A DNA stretch of 64,000 nt from Bacteroidales bacterium (GTDB taxonomy: Bacteria; Bacteroidota; Bacteroidia; Bacteroidales; F082): the NCBI GenBank assembly GCA_028704385.1, contig JAQVLA010000002.1, positions 236,443-300,442 of the forward strand, read 5' to 3'. The translations under genes and the position numbers were made by a program. How positions within the stretch are numbered: the first letter of the stretch is position 1; every line of letters starts with the position of its first letter. Positions 35,002 to 43,372 of this stretch are shown here, piece after piece. The notes under the pieces are model-generated. The model saw nothing but the letters and a program-made list of their open reading frames with translations, had not been told where the DNA came from and made no database searches.

Positions 35002-36474
35002 TTAACGATTTGCCGGCACAAATTGATAAGCTCCCAGATCGGGACTTTCGGTGCGCGGAATGCCATCCAGATCAATCGGAACCTCAAGTGCATATTCAGC
35101 TTTGCCTTTTCCAATTACCGGTGAAAGGGTATCGGGTCTGTAGTTGAAGTTTTCGTAATCTTTGAAAAGCGGATTTTCGTTGGCGAAGCTGTTCACAAAG
35201 CCTGGCCAGTCGGCTATTCGACGCTCAGTTTTTATCAGGCAGTTTTCAAAAACATAATTGGTGTCGGCACTGCTCACAAATTCGTAATTAAACTCTTCTG
35301 AATTGGAGCCGTAAATCAGGCTGTTTCCCATCGCAAACTGAAAAGGGATCGCAACAGGATTATTTGAAGAGTCCAGCAAAAAATTGTTAAAGAAAAGTGA
35401 GGGATTATTCCTAACCGAGAGGCTCCAGTTGTTGGCGATAGTAGTGTGTACAAAACGATAATCGCCACCACCCGTAAGTGCCAGGGCATAATTGCCGCAG
35501 TTGGCTATTACGGTGTTTTTTGCTTCGATGGCATAAAGACGCGAAAAGATACCCATACCGGTATGATTTTCAATGATGGTATTGTCAATGTGCAAAGCGG
35601 CTTCGGTAGGTTTCAAAAAGGATTCAGCCTGAATACCGATGAATCCGTTACGGATTATGGCATGTGAAATTTGATGACCGGCTCCTGAGCGGGCTTCCAT
35701 CAGCCAGATGCGGTCCCATTGTCCGGGAATATTGCGGTAGTCGAGACCATCGCTGCTTTCGAGCCTGTCGCCTCTGAAAAGCACTGGTGCTTCGGCTGTG
35801 CCATTTACAATCAGCTGGCCTTCACTGAACGACCAAAGTCCTGCCTGGTCGTGAAAATGGATGCGCGTACCAGCTTCGATCTGCAGCGTGCCATAGCTGT
35901 CGATCAGCGCATAGCCATAAACAACATAAGGTTTTTCGGCTGTCCAGATGGTGGTTTGCAAGCTGTCGGCAACAACCTTGAATGGTGGAAAACCTGCAAT
36001 TTGCTGATCTGCAACAATATATATAGCATCCTGACCCCATGCTACCAATTTCACCTGCTGTGTGTTTCCATTGGTTTCAAATACCAGATCGTCTTCAACA
36101 ATATAGGGATTTTGTTGATCATTTGGGTCAATGGTCACACGAAGAAAAACATACAAGCTGTCGTTTCCGGGTATCTCGATATCATAAATTTGCGTACCAG
36201 GCTTGCCATCCACGTTTATTCTGAAGGGAGAATTGTTGGCATTGCCAAGACGGATAGAACCGATGTTAATACGCTCTTTGTTGTTGTTGTAGATCATCAG
36301 CTGGCGCGTAGCAGATCCCAGACTTGAAAACACGGTGTCGAAAACTACGGAATCAGCTGAAAAACTAAGCTTCAGACCGGGATCTGTACTGATGTTGTCC
36401 TGTTTGCGACAGGATAAAACGCTGAATGTCAGCGTCAGCAACATCAGGAAAATAATTATTGAAATATTTCTCAT
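35002..36474 (-). CDS. Beta-helix lipoprotein
   Basis: A 490-residue protein with a lipobox (FSVLSC, Cys22). Residues about 35-150 look like an Ig-type beta domain (LKLSFSADSVVFDTVFSS, RQLMIYNNN, SLYVFLRV). Residues about 185-470 show repeated short strands and Asn/Gly turns typical of a right-handed parallel beta-helix (GTLQIEAGTRIHFHD, NGFIGIQAES, DNTIIENHTGMGIFSR, NTVIANCGNYAL). The C terminus reads DLDGIPRTESPDLGAYQ, a common ending of such proteins. It is probably an outer-membrane or surface lipoprotein; ligand unknown. I use the ATG at 36474 since the frame before it starts with TTG. Confidence 0.85.
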   Translation of the reverse strand: MRNISIIIFLMLLTLTFSVLSCRKQDNISTDPGLKLSFSADSVVFDTVFSSLGSATRQLMIYNNNKERINIGSIRLGNANNSPFRINVDGKPGTQIYDIEIPGNDSLYVFLRVTIDPNDQQNPYIVEDDLVFETNGNTQQVKLVAWGQDAIYIVADQQIAGFPPFKVVADSLQTTIWTAEKPYVVYGYALIDSYGTLQIEAGTRIHFHDQAGLWSFSEGQLIVNGTAEAPVLFRGDRLESSDGLDYRNIPGQWDRIWLMEARSGAGHQISHAIIRNGFIGIQAESFLKPTEAALHIDNTIIENHTGMGIFSRLYAIEAKNTVIANCGNYALALTGGGDYRFVHTTIANNWSLSVRNNPSLFFNNFLLDSSNNPVAIPFQFAMGNSLIYGSNSEEFNYEFVSSADTNYVFENCLIKTERRIADWPGFVNSFANENPLFKDYENFNYRPDTLSPVIGKGKAEYALEVPIDLDGIPRTESPDLGAYQFVPANR

Positions 36475-36506
36475 CAACGCAATACCTTAACATGATAAAT
36501 CGGTTG

Positions 36507-36514
36507 CAAAGATA
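36507..36514 (-). promoter_or_regulatory. -7 box of the beta-helix lipoprotein operon
   Basis: Minus-strand TATCTTTG, exact consensus, 32 bases upstream of the ATG at 36474. No TTG at the -33 position. Confidence 0.45.
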
Positions 36515-36731
36515 GACTAATTCATTGGCCTGTATTTGCAGTTTAAGTTGCTAACGTTTGATTTTAAATGAAATTGTAAGAGGTGAAGAAGATGCTGTGA
36601 ATGTTTGATTTTAGGTTGAATTGGTAATGATCGTAATTTATTTAATTAGTGCGACTTAAACACATTTGTTAAGGATACGAATACATTCATCTGATTAAAA
36701 GCGATTCGTTCTGCAACTCCCGAATTTTTGC

Positions 36732-36739
36732 TACTTTTG
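36732..36739 (+). promoter_or_regulatory. -7 box of the ffh operon
   Basis: TACTTTTG, exact consensus, 50 bases upstream of the ffh ATG. A TTC at 36709-36711, 20 bases before it, may be a weak -33 element. Confidence 0.5.
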
Positions 36740-36789
36740 CAGCCTGAAAAATTAGCTTAAAAAGATTCATCATATAAGGATAAGTAACT

Positions 36790-38124
36790 ATGTTTGAAGG
36801 CCTGAGTGAAAAACTGGAACGCTCGTTCAAAATGCTAAAAGGGCAGGGACACATTTCTGAGATCAATGTGGCCGAAACGCTCAAAGAGGTGCGAAAAGCT
36901 CTGATTGATGCTGACGTTAGCTTCAAGATTGCCAAGGATTTTACAAATACTGTTAAAGAAAAAGCACTTGGGCAAAAGATTCTCACTGCTGTTTCGCCCG
37001 GACAGCTCATGGTGAAAATTGTACATGATGAGTTAGCCGAACTGATGGGTGGCGAGCAAACCGAGATCAACCTCAAAGGAAACCCCAGCATCATTCTGAT
37101 TGCCGGTCTTCAGGGTTCGGGTAAAACGACATTTTCGGCCAAGCTGGCCAATTACCTCAAAACAAAAAAGGGAAAGCAGGTGTTGCTCGTTGCTGGCGAC
37201 GTTTATCGCCCGGCAGCCATTGATCAGCTTAAAGTTTTAGGCGAACAGGTTGGGGTTGAGGTTTTTACGGAAGATGGAAGTAAAGACCCGGTAGGGATCG
37301 CAAAAAAGGCCATCTCACACGCAAAGCAATCATCAAAAAATGTGGTGATCATCGATACTGCCGGTCGTCTGGCTGTTGATGAGCAGATGATGAACGAGAT
37401 TGCTGCCATCCGAAAAAATGTCGATCCACATGAGATCTTATTCGTGGTGGATTCCATGACAGGTCAGGATGCGGTGAATACCGCCAAGGCTTTCAACGAC
37501 AGGCTCGATTTTCATGGGGTAGTACTCACCAAATTGGATGGCGACACACGTGGTGGAGCTGCTTTGAGTATTCGTTCGGTGGTGGATAAACCGATCAAAT
37601 TTGTAGGGATCGGTGAGAAAATGGATGCCCTGGATGTTTTTTATCCCAAGCGTATGGCCGATCGTATCCTGGGTATGGGCGATATCGTTTCGCTGGTCGA
37701 AAAAGCACAGGAACAGTTTGATGCCGAAGAAGCCCGTAAATTGCAACGAAAAATTGCCAAGAATGAGTTCAATTTCAACGACTTTCTGAAGCAAATACAG
37801 CAAATAAAAAAGATGGGTAACATTAAGGATTTGGCCGGCATGATACCCGGAATGGGCAAAGCCTTGAAGGATACCGAAATAGAGGATGATGCGTTTAAAG
37901 GTATAGAGGCCATCATTTACTCTATGACACCGGCAGAGCGCGAAGATCCAAAACTTCTCAACGGAAGCCGGCGCAAACGCATTGCCGATGGAAGCGGAAC
38001 CAGCATAGTGGAGGTAAATCGGTTGGTGAAGCAGTTCAACGAAACCTCTAAAATGATGCGCATGATGACAGGGGGTGGCGGACAGAAAATGATGCGTATG
38101 ATGAACCAGATGCGTCGCCGATAA
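36790..38124 (+). CDS. ffh: Signal recognition particle protein Ffh
   Basis: A 444-residue SRP54 GTPase that binds signal sequences of nascent membrane proteins and the SRP RNA, delivering ribosomes to FtsY. The N domain covers about residues 1-90. The G domain has GLQGSGKTTFSAKLANYL (G1), DVYRPAAIDQL, DTAGRLAVDEQMM (G3) and TKLDGDTRGGAAL (G4). The Met-rich M domain occupies residues about 300-444 and includes the signal-binding PGMGK loop and RNA-binding GSGTSIVEVNRLVKQF. Length is normal. It begins a five-gene series (ffh, folD, unknown, queE, PorE-like) with spacings from 14 bases to overlaps. Confidence 0.97.
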   Translation: MFEGLSEKLERSFKMLKGQGHISEINVAETLKEVRKALIDADVSFKIAKDFTNTVKEKALGQKILTAVSPGQLMVKIVHDELAELMGGEQTEINLKGNPSIILIAGLQGSGKTTFSAKLANYLKTKKGKQVLLVAGDVYRPAAIDQLKVLGEQVGVEVFTEDGSKDPVGIAKKAISHAKQSSKNVVIIDTAGRLAVDEQMMNEIAAIRKNVDPHEILFVVDSMTGQDAVNTAKAFNDRLDFHGVVLTKLDGDTRGGAALSIRSVVDKPIKFVGIGEKMDALDVFYPKRMADRILGMGDIVSLVEKAQEQFDAEEARKLQRKIAKNEFNFNDFLKQIQQIKKMGNIKDLAGMIPGMGKALKDTEIEDDAFKGIEAIIYSMTPAEREDPKLLNGSRRKRIADGSGTSIVEVNRLVKQFNETSKMMRMMTGGGGQKMMRMMNQMRRR

Positions 38125-38138
38125 AAACATAAGGGATT

Positions 38139-39026
38139 ATGAGTATTCAAATTATCGATGGAAAAGCCATCGCTGACGAAATCAAAAAGGAGATTGCCAT
38201 AGAAGTGGCATCCATGATTGATAAGGACGAAAAAGCACCACATCTGGCTGCTATTATCGTTGGCGAAGATGCTGCCAGTCAAACCTATGTGGCATCCAAA
38301 GAGAAAGCCTGTAAATCTGTGGGTATCACCTCATCGGTGTACAAACTGCCAGCCAGCACCTCTGAAAAGGAATTGCTCGATGTAGTTCATTTTTTAAATC
38401 AGGACTTGGATGTGGACGGCTACATTGTCCAACTTCCGCTTCCTGATCATATTGATGAACAAAAAATACTGCTGGCCATCAACCCAGCAAAGGATGTAGA
38501 TGGTTTTCATCCGGAAAATGCCGGCCGTATGATGCTTGGCCTGCCTGCTTATCTTCCTGCCACGCCTTTTGGAATAATGGAATTGCTCAAGCGAAGCAAA
38601 ATAGAAACTGCTGCTAAACATGTTGTGGTGATAGGCCGCTCAAATATCGTTGGCACGCCCATTAGTGTGATGCTTTCGCGCAAAGCCCAAAATGCTAATG
38701 CTACCGTAACACTCTGCCACAGTCGCACTAAAAACCTGAAAGATATTACGCTTCAAGCTGATATCCTGATTGCTGCCATTGGAAAAGTTGGTTTTGTAAC
38801 CGCTGATATGGTGAAACCCGGAGCAACTGTAATTGATGTCGGCATTCACCGTGTGGAAGATGTCGGCAAAGAAAAAGGATATTATCTGACGGGTGATGTT
38901 GATTATGAGGAAGTAGCAAAAAAGGCTTCAGCCATCACACCGGTGCCCGGTGGCATTGGCCCGATGACGATCGTGTCCTTGCTGCAAAATACCCTTCTTG
39001 CAAGTAAAAGAGTTATTTATTCATGA
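38139..39026 (+). CDS. folD: Bifunctional methylenetetrahydrofolate dehydrogenase/cyclohydrolase
   Basis: A 295-residue cytosolic enzyme that converts 5,10-methylene-THF to 10-formyl-THF with NADP reduction. Landmarks include VGEDAASQTYVASKEKAC, with the catalytic Lys in the SxxYxxxK motif, YIVQLPLPDHID, KDVDGFHP, the cofactor loop VVVIGRSNIVGTPISVML, and TPVPGGIGPMT near the C terminus. Length is normal. It starts 14 bases after ffh and overlaps the next gene by four bases (ATGA at 39023). Confidence 0.97.
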   Translation: MSIQIIDGKAIADEIKKEIAIEVASMIDKDEKAPHLAAIIVGEDAASQTYVASKEKACKSVGITSSVYKLPASTSEKELLDVVHFLNQDLDVDGYIVQLPLPDHIDEQKILLAINPAKDVDGFHPENAGRMMLGLPAYLPATPFGIMELLKRSKIETAAKHVVVIGRSNIVGTPISVMLSRKAQNANATVTLCHSRTKNLKDITLQADILIAAIGKVGFVTADMVKPGATVIDVGIHRVEDVGKEKGYYLTGDVDYEEVAKKASAITPVPGGIGPMTIVSLLQNTLLASKRVIYS

Positions 39027-40246
39027 AAAATAGCTTGGGTTTCTGGCTGATATTTTCGTTTTTTCTTTTTGCAGGAACGGCTTTGCAGGGGCAATGCAAG
39101 GACGTTTTTGCAGCAAACTTTAATCCTTCCGACAGCTTTTCAGTCAGTTGCAAATATCCCATTACGATTCAAAATCCTGACTTTTTGTTTGAGCTCCCAA
39201 AAGCTGTGGAGGAAAGCTCGGGGCTGGTTTTTTTTGATGGATTATTATGGACACACAACGACAGTGGAGGTGATGCCGCATTGTATGGAATAGACACAGC
39301 AACAGGAGAGATCAGCAGGAGATTATTTTTCCCGGAAATAAAGAATATTGACTGGGAAGAGGTCGCCTTGCATGAGGATTATCTTTTTATTGGTGATTTT
39401 GGCAATAACAGCGGAAGCAGAAAAAACCTGCTGATATATCGGGTCAGCCGAATGGATATCCCGCCAAAAGGTGATGCTGAGTTGTCAACAGAAACCATAT
39501 ATTTCAGCTTCGAGGATCAAACTGATTATACAGTCAACTGGAAATCAAATAATTTTGATTGTGAAGCAATGGTTGCCGGAAAGGATCAACTTTATCTTTT
39601 CAGTAAAAACAGAGGTGATCAGCAATCAAAGCTTTATACTTTGCCCATTGAACCTGGCAAACATACTGCAAAACTGGTGGGACGATTTGACAGCCACGGG
39701 CTGATCACCGGAGCGGATTATAATTCAGAGCGAAATCAGTTGGCCTTGGTTGGATACACTTACAAAACCTGGAAACCTTTTGTGTGGCTTTTTTATGGTT
39801 TTGAAAATGAAAACTTTATGGAGGCCAATAAGCGCAGAATCGATCTTCCAAACCTGCTTACCACACAAATTGAGGGTGTAGCATTTGTTAATCCCTGGCA
39901 GATCATGATCTCTGCCGAGCGTAGTAAATCCTTCACAGCCAGAGCATTCAAAATGGATTTGGAGCCTTTTTTAAATCCATTTCATCTTGCCTTGCACAAA
40001 GGCGAACTCCTGGATGTGAATAAAAAAGACATTGAAAGACGTATTTTTACAATCAATAGTGATCAGTTTAAAAATGGGGATTATCGTTTAGTTTATTTTG
40101 ATAAAAACGACCGGATTGTAAACGAGGAAGTTTTCAAAACAGACGAAATAAATTCTACATTATTCTTGAAGTTGATGCCTGAAAGTGAATCTGTTAAAGC
40201 AGTTTTTTATGGTAAAAGAAAAATCTATTATTGCTATTTTAAATGA
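39023..40246 (+). CDS. Unknown secreted protein, probable beta-propeller
   Basis: A 407-residue protein with a signal peptide (cleavage near ALQGQ). It has repeating four-strand patterns with Trp/Phe and Asp turns: ESSGLVFFDGLLWTHNDSGG, YGIDTATGEISRRLF, VALHEDYLFIGDFGNNSG, CEAMVAGKDQLYLFSKN and IEGVAFVNPWQIMISAER, suggesting a five- or six-bladed propeller. The C-terminal 80 residues form a separate beta region. Similar propellers occur in esterase-like or SdiA-regulated proteins, but no catalytic site is evident. It is embedded between folD and queE with four-base overlaps at both ends. Its role is not known. Confidence 0.72.
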   Translation: MKNSLGFWLIFSFFLFAGTALQGQCKDVFAANFNPSDSFSVSCKYPITIQNPDFLFELPKAVEESSGLVFFDGLLWTHNDSGGDAALYGIDTATGEISRRLFFPEIKNIDWEEVALHEDYLFIGDFGNNSGSRKNLLIYRVSRMDIPPKGDAELSTETIYFSFEDQTDYTVNWKSNNFDCEAMVAGKDQLYLFSKNRGDQQSKLYTLPIEPGKHTAKLVGRFDSHGLITGADYNSERNQLALVGYTYKTWKPFVWLFYGFENENFMEANKRRIDLPNLLTTQIEGVAFVNPWQIMISAERSKSFTARAFKMDLEPFLNPFHLALHKGELLDVNKKDIERRIFTINSDQFKNGDYRLVYFDKNDRIVNEEVFKTDEINSTLFLKLMPESESVKAVFYGKRKIYYCYFK

Positions 40247-40875
40247 CAAATATCAAACAGGATATCCTTGAAGGCGGCCGCAAACTACCCTTGATGGAGG
40301 AATTCTATACCATTCAGGGCGAAGGACACAATATGGGCAGTGCGGCTTATTTTATCCGCATTGGCGGCTGCGATGTGGGTTGCAGTTGGTGCGACACCAA
40401 GCCCAGCTGGGATGCCACGCATTTTCCTCCTGTTTCGGCAGATGACATTGCAAAACGTGCGGCGGAACAAGCCGCAAAAACCGTTGTGGTCACAGGCGGG
40501 GAACCTTCGCTCTTTCCGCTGGATTATTTCACAAAACTGATGCAGGGGATGGGAGTTAAAACCATGGTGGAAACCTCCGGAGCACATCCTTTGACCGGTT
40601 CATGGGACTGGATTTGTCTTTCGCCAAAGAAGTTTTCACCCCCCAAGCCGGACATTTATAATCGTGCGAATGAGCTAAAAGTGGTAATAGAAAAAGAAGC
40701 CGACCTGGAATGGGCCGAAAAAAATGCCCGACTGGTGAAGCCGGAATGTTACTTATATTTACAGCCTGAATGGAGCGTATCAGAAAATATCATGCCCCTG
40801 CTCACCGATTATGTGATGAAGCATCCGCAATGGCGCATCAGCCTGCAAAGCCACAAGTATATGCGTATTCCCTGA
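40243..40875 (+). CDS. queE: 7-carboxy-7-deazaguanine synthase
   Basis: A 210-residue radical SAM enzyme converting 6-carboxytetrahydropterin to 7-carboxy-7-deazaguanine in queuosine biosynthesis. It has the C43xxxC47xxC50 iron-sulfur motif in GGCDVGCSWCDTKPSW, the start MEEFYTIQGEGHNMG typical of QueE, and VVVTGGEPSLFPL. Other queuosine genes are not in the window. The ATG overlaps the preceding stop by four bases, and the following gene starts inside its 3' end. Confidence 0.93.
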   Translation: MTNIKQDILEGGRKLPLMEEFYTIQGEGHNMGSAAYFIRIGGCDVGCSWCDTKPSWDATHFPPVSADDIAKRAAEQAAKTVVVTGGEPSLFPLDYFTKLMQGMGVKTMVETSGAHPLTGSWDWICLSPKKFSPPKPDIYNRANELKVVIEKEADLEWAEKNARLVKPECYLYLQPEWSVSENIMPLLTDYVMKHPQWRISLQSHKYMRIP

Positions 40876-42764
40876 TTGTTTTGTTATTGTTGGGATGGCC
40901 GGTTTTTGGACAAGATTTTCATACGCAACACGAAACTACCAGAAAAGCCTCTAAAGCCTTCAAATCAGCTGAGTCATACTATCGGTCTGGTGATTATCAA
41001 AAGTGTTTTCCTTTTCTGTACAAAGCCACAGCGGAAGATCCTGTCTTTATCGAAGCCTGGCTAATGCTGGGTGATGCTGCTGATGAAATTGACAGCCTGA
41101 GTTTGGCTATTGATGCCTATGAAAAGGCTTACGACTTATCAAGAGATTTTTATCCCGGACTTGAATATCTGCTTGCATCTCAATATGTTCAAAACCAACA
41201 ATATGATGAAGCTTTGAACATGCTCAAAGTATTTGTAAACCGGGCCGACCTCTCTGAGGAATATCACAACAAAGCCGCCGAACTAATGGCGATTGCAACT
41301 TTTAGGAAAGAAGCGTATATTAATCCTTTGGAAATAGATTTGTTGCCATTGAATGATTTGATAAATACAGATGGTGATGAATATGTAAATGCACTGAGGA
41401 TGGACGGCAGTCAATTATTATTTACCAGGCGCAAAGAAATCAATAACGCTAAGGCATTGGTAGAGCAAGTGTTTCTGGCCAACAGGAAGGAGGGGATTGT
41501 GCGGGATTTAACTGCTTTTGAACCCCAACACTGGCCGATTCATGAGCAAATAGGAGCCATTACTTTTTCGGCTGATGGTAAAAGTGTTGTATTTGCCGCT
41601 TGTGGCTGGCCGGATGGGAAAGGCAGCTGTGATTTATATTGGTCAGATCTCGAAAAAGATAAGTGGACAGTTCCGGTTAATCTTAGTAACCTGAACAGTG
41701 CAAATTGGGACTCGCAGCCTGCCTTGTCGGCTGACGGCCAACAAATTATCTTTTCCAGTAACAGGCCGGGAGGCTTCGGAGGAAGTGATCTTTGGGTGAG
41801 TCATTTTAAAGAAGGGGTCTGGACTGTGCCGGTAAATCTTGGAGACGTTATTAATACTGCAAAAAATGAAATGGCACCTTTCTGGCATTTCGACAACAAC
41901 ACACTTTATTTTTCATCTGACGGTCATCCCGGAATGGGAGGGATGGATCTGTTTCTTAGCCGGAAAGATAGTGCAGGGAAATGGCAGAAACCAGTTAATC
42001 TTGGCTTCCCGATAAACAGTGGGGCTGATGAAATGAATCTTGTGGTAGATGCTGCCGGAAACACAGCCATGATTTCGGCCAAATCAGATAGCACGGATCA
42101 TTATGATATTTTCAGCTTTGATTTGCCGTTATTACTTCAGCCAGAACCTGTTACCTATGTTGAGTTGTTGGTGACGGACAAAGAAACTGCTCAGCCTTTG
42201 ATTGCGGATGTAATTGTTTCAGATCCTGTTATGGCCGATGAGTTGGTCACTATGCAAACAGATGAAAATGGTTTGGCTTTTGTGGTGCTTCCTGCCCGCA
42301 AACATCTTGTCCTTCAGGTAAATGCCGATCAATATTTGTATTATGAAAAATCATTTCGTCCTGAAAATGGAACAGAGCTCAAACCGGTTTTACAAAAGGT
42401 TGAACTGGAACCAATAAAAGCTGGAAAAACCATTGTACTTGAGAATGTTTTGTTTGAACTGAACAAAGCCGTTCTGCTTCCTGAAGCATTGGCTGGACTG
42501 AAAAATCTGGAGACTTTTCTGAAGCGAAATCCTGATTTGACTATTAGTCTCGAAGGGCATACAGATACTACCGGTGAGGAAGATTTCAATCTTAAGCTAT
42601 CACTGGATCGGGCGCAGGCGGTGGCAGATTTTTTACTTGCCAATGAGATAAACGCAGACCGCCTTTTGATTCGTGGTTTTGGGTCGGACAAACCTTTGGA
42701 ATCCAATGATAACGAAATTGGTCGGGCCAAAAACCGAAGAGTGGAGATGCGGATTGTTAATTAA
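40830..42764 (+). CDS. PorE-like TPR/propeller/OmpA-domain protein
   Basis: About 644 residues. After a signal peptide (YSLIVLLLLGWPVFGQ) comes a TPR-like region (about 25-160; AESYYRSGDYQKCFPFLYKA), then PD40-type propeller blades (QPALSADGQQIIFSSNRPGG, LYFSSDGHPGMGGMDLF), then a carboxypeptidase-regulatory-like domain and a C-terminal OmpA domain binding peptidoglycan (LEGHTDTTGEEDFN, NRRVEMRIVN). This domain order is that of PorE, the T9SS component. Unlike PorE of Porphyromonas, it has no lipobox Cys. The open frame begins at 40770, but I prefer the ATG at 40830, which still overlaps queE by 46 bases. Paralogues with this architecture exist, so the PorE name is tentative. Confidence 0.8.
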   Translation: MAHQPAKPQVYAYSLIVLLLLGWPVFGQDFHTQHETTRKASKAFKSAESYYRSGDYQKCFPFLYKATAEDPVFIEAWLMLGDAADEIDSLSLAIDAYEKAYDLSRDFYPGLEYLLASQYVQNQQYDEALNMLKVFVNRADLSEEYHNKAAELMAIATFRKEAYINPLEIDLLPLNDLINTDGDEYVNALRMDGSQLLFTRRKEINNAKALVEQVFLANRKEGIVRDLTAFEPQHWPIHEQIGAITFSADGKSVVFAACGWPDGKGSCDLYWSDLEKDKWTVPVNLSNLNSANWDSQPALSADGQQIIFSSNRPGGFGGSDLWVSHFKEGVWTVPVNLGDVINTAKNEMAPFWHFDNNTLYFSSDGHPGMGGMDLFLSRKDSAGKWQKPVNLGFPINSGADEMNLVVDAAGNTAMISAKSDSTDHYDIFSFDLPLLLQPEPVTYVELLVTDKETAQPLIADVIVSDPVMADELVTMQTDENGLAFVVLPARKHLVLQVNADQYLYYEKSFRPENGTELKPVLQKVELEPIKAGKTIVLENVLFELNKAVLLPEALAGLKNLETFLKRNPDLTISLEGHTDTTGEEDFNLKLSLDRAQAVADFLLANEINADRLLIRGFGSDKPLESNDNEIGRAKNRRVEMRIVN

Positions 42765-42777
42765 ATTTTCCGCGCTC

Positions 42778-43362
42778 TCACTTCAAACTTGTTGCCGTAT
42801 GTGTCTGATTTGAAGGCTTGTTGATTAAATTGATCAGTTGCCTGGTAACAGACTGAATATCTGTGGTGGTTGCTTCAGCAGAAATAGTGGCTCCGGAAAT
42901 CGCATCAATATTTTTGCCGGTTTGCAGGTGCTCCTTTCCCTGATAACCAACAAATTGTTTGAGCCACCAATTTGCCGTGATTTCATGGCCATGCGTAGCA
43001 GCATAATTATAAACTTTCACAAATTTTATGGTTGCTACTTCGTCAAAAAGTATGAAGTAATCAAAATATTCGCTGTCGGATGATTGGTCGGTTGCCGAAC
43101 CAGCATGGCATCCGCCTGCACGACAGGTAAAAACGCTTCCCATATAAAGATAGGCAACAGTTTGTTTATCTTGTGTTACAGCATAAAAAGCACTGTTAGC
43201 TTTACTTTCGTTTGATGAAAGTAACACCAAATCAGGATTTTCGATGCCCATTTGTTTGCGCAGATCTTTATTGAGTGAGCGCGGAAATGCTGATTCCTGC
43301 AGACCCGAAGGAGACTGGAACAACATACTTATATTGAATAGGATTATGATGAAAAATTTCAT
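42778..43362 (-). CDS. Secreted FMN-binding domain protein
   Basis: A 194-residue protein with an N-terminal hydrophobic signal (MKFFIIILFNISMLFQ). The C-terminal half is an FMN-binding domain of the RnfG/NqrC type: DAISGATISAEATT at residues 153-166. In that family FMN is joined through a phosphoester to the last residue of the SGAT-x-T motif; here it is Ser161 rather than Thr. A C80xxxxC85 pair (TCRAGGCHAG) lies in the middle and may bind a metal or form a disulfide. It is likely a periplasmic flavoprotein for electron transfer. It lies 10 bases downstream of a porin gene on the same strand. Confidence 0.8.
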   Translation of the reverse strand: MKFFIIILFNISMLFQSPSGLQESAFPRSLNKDLRKQMGIENPDLVLLSSNESKANSAFYAVTQDKQTVAYLYMGSVFTCRAGGCHAGSATDQSSDSEYFDYFILFDEVATIKFVKVYNYAATHGHEITANWWLKQFVGYQGKEHLQTGKNIDAISGATISAEATTTDIQSVTRQLINLINKPSNQTHTATSLK

Positions 43363-43372
43363 GAGGCAAAGC

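Larger units (their letters stand above)
36475..36789. other. Intergenic region between divergent beta-helix and ffh genes
   Basis: 315 AT-rich bases holding one -7 box for each side (see separate entries). Two imperfect copies of a GTTTGATTTTA-type sequence occur near 36556 and 36603. No RNA gene or terminator was seen. Confidence 0.5.

Noticed and set aside
40097..40242. Riboswitch (preQ1-type) ahead of queE
   Set aside because: queE overlaps the preceding gene by four bases, leaving no leader that could fold as a riboswitch.
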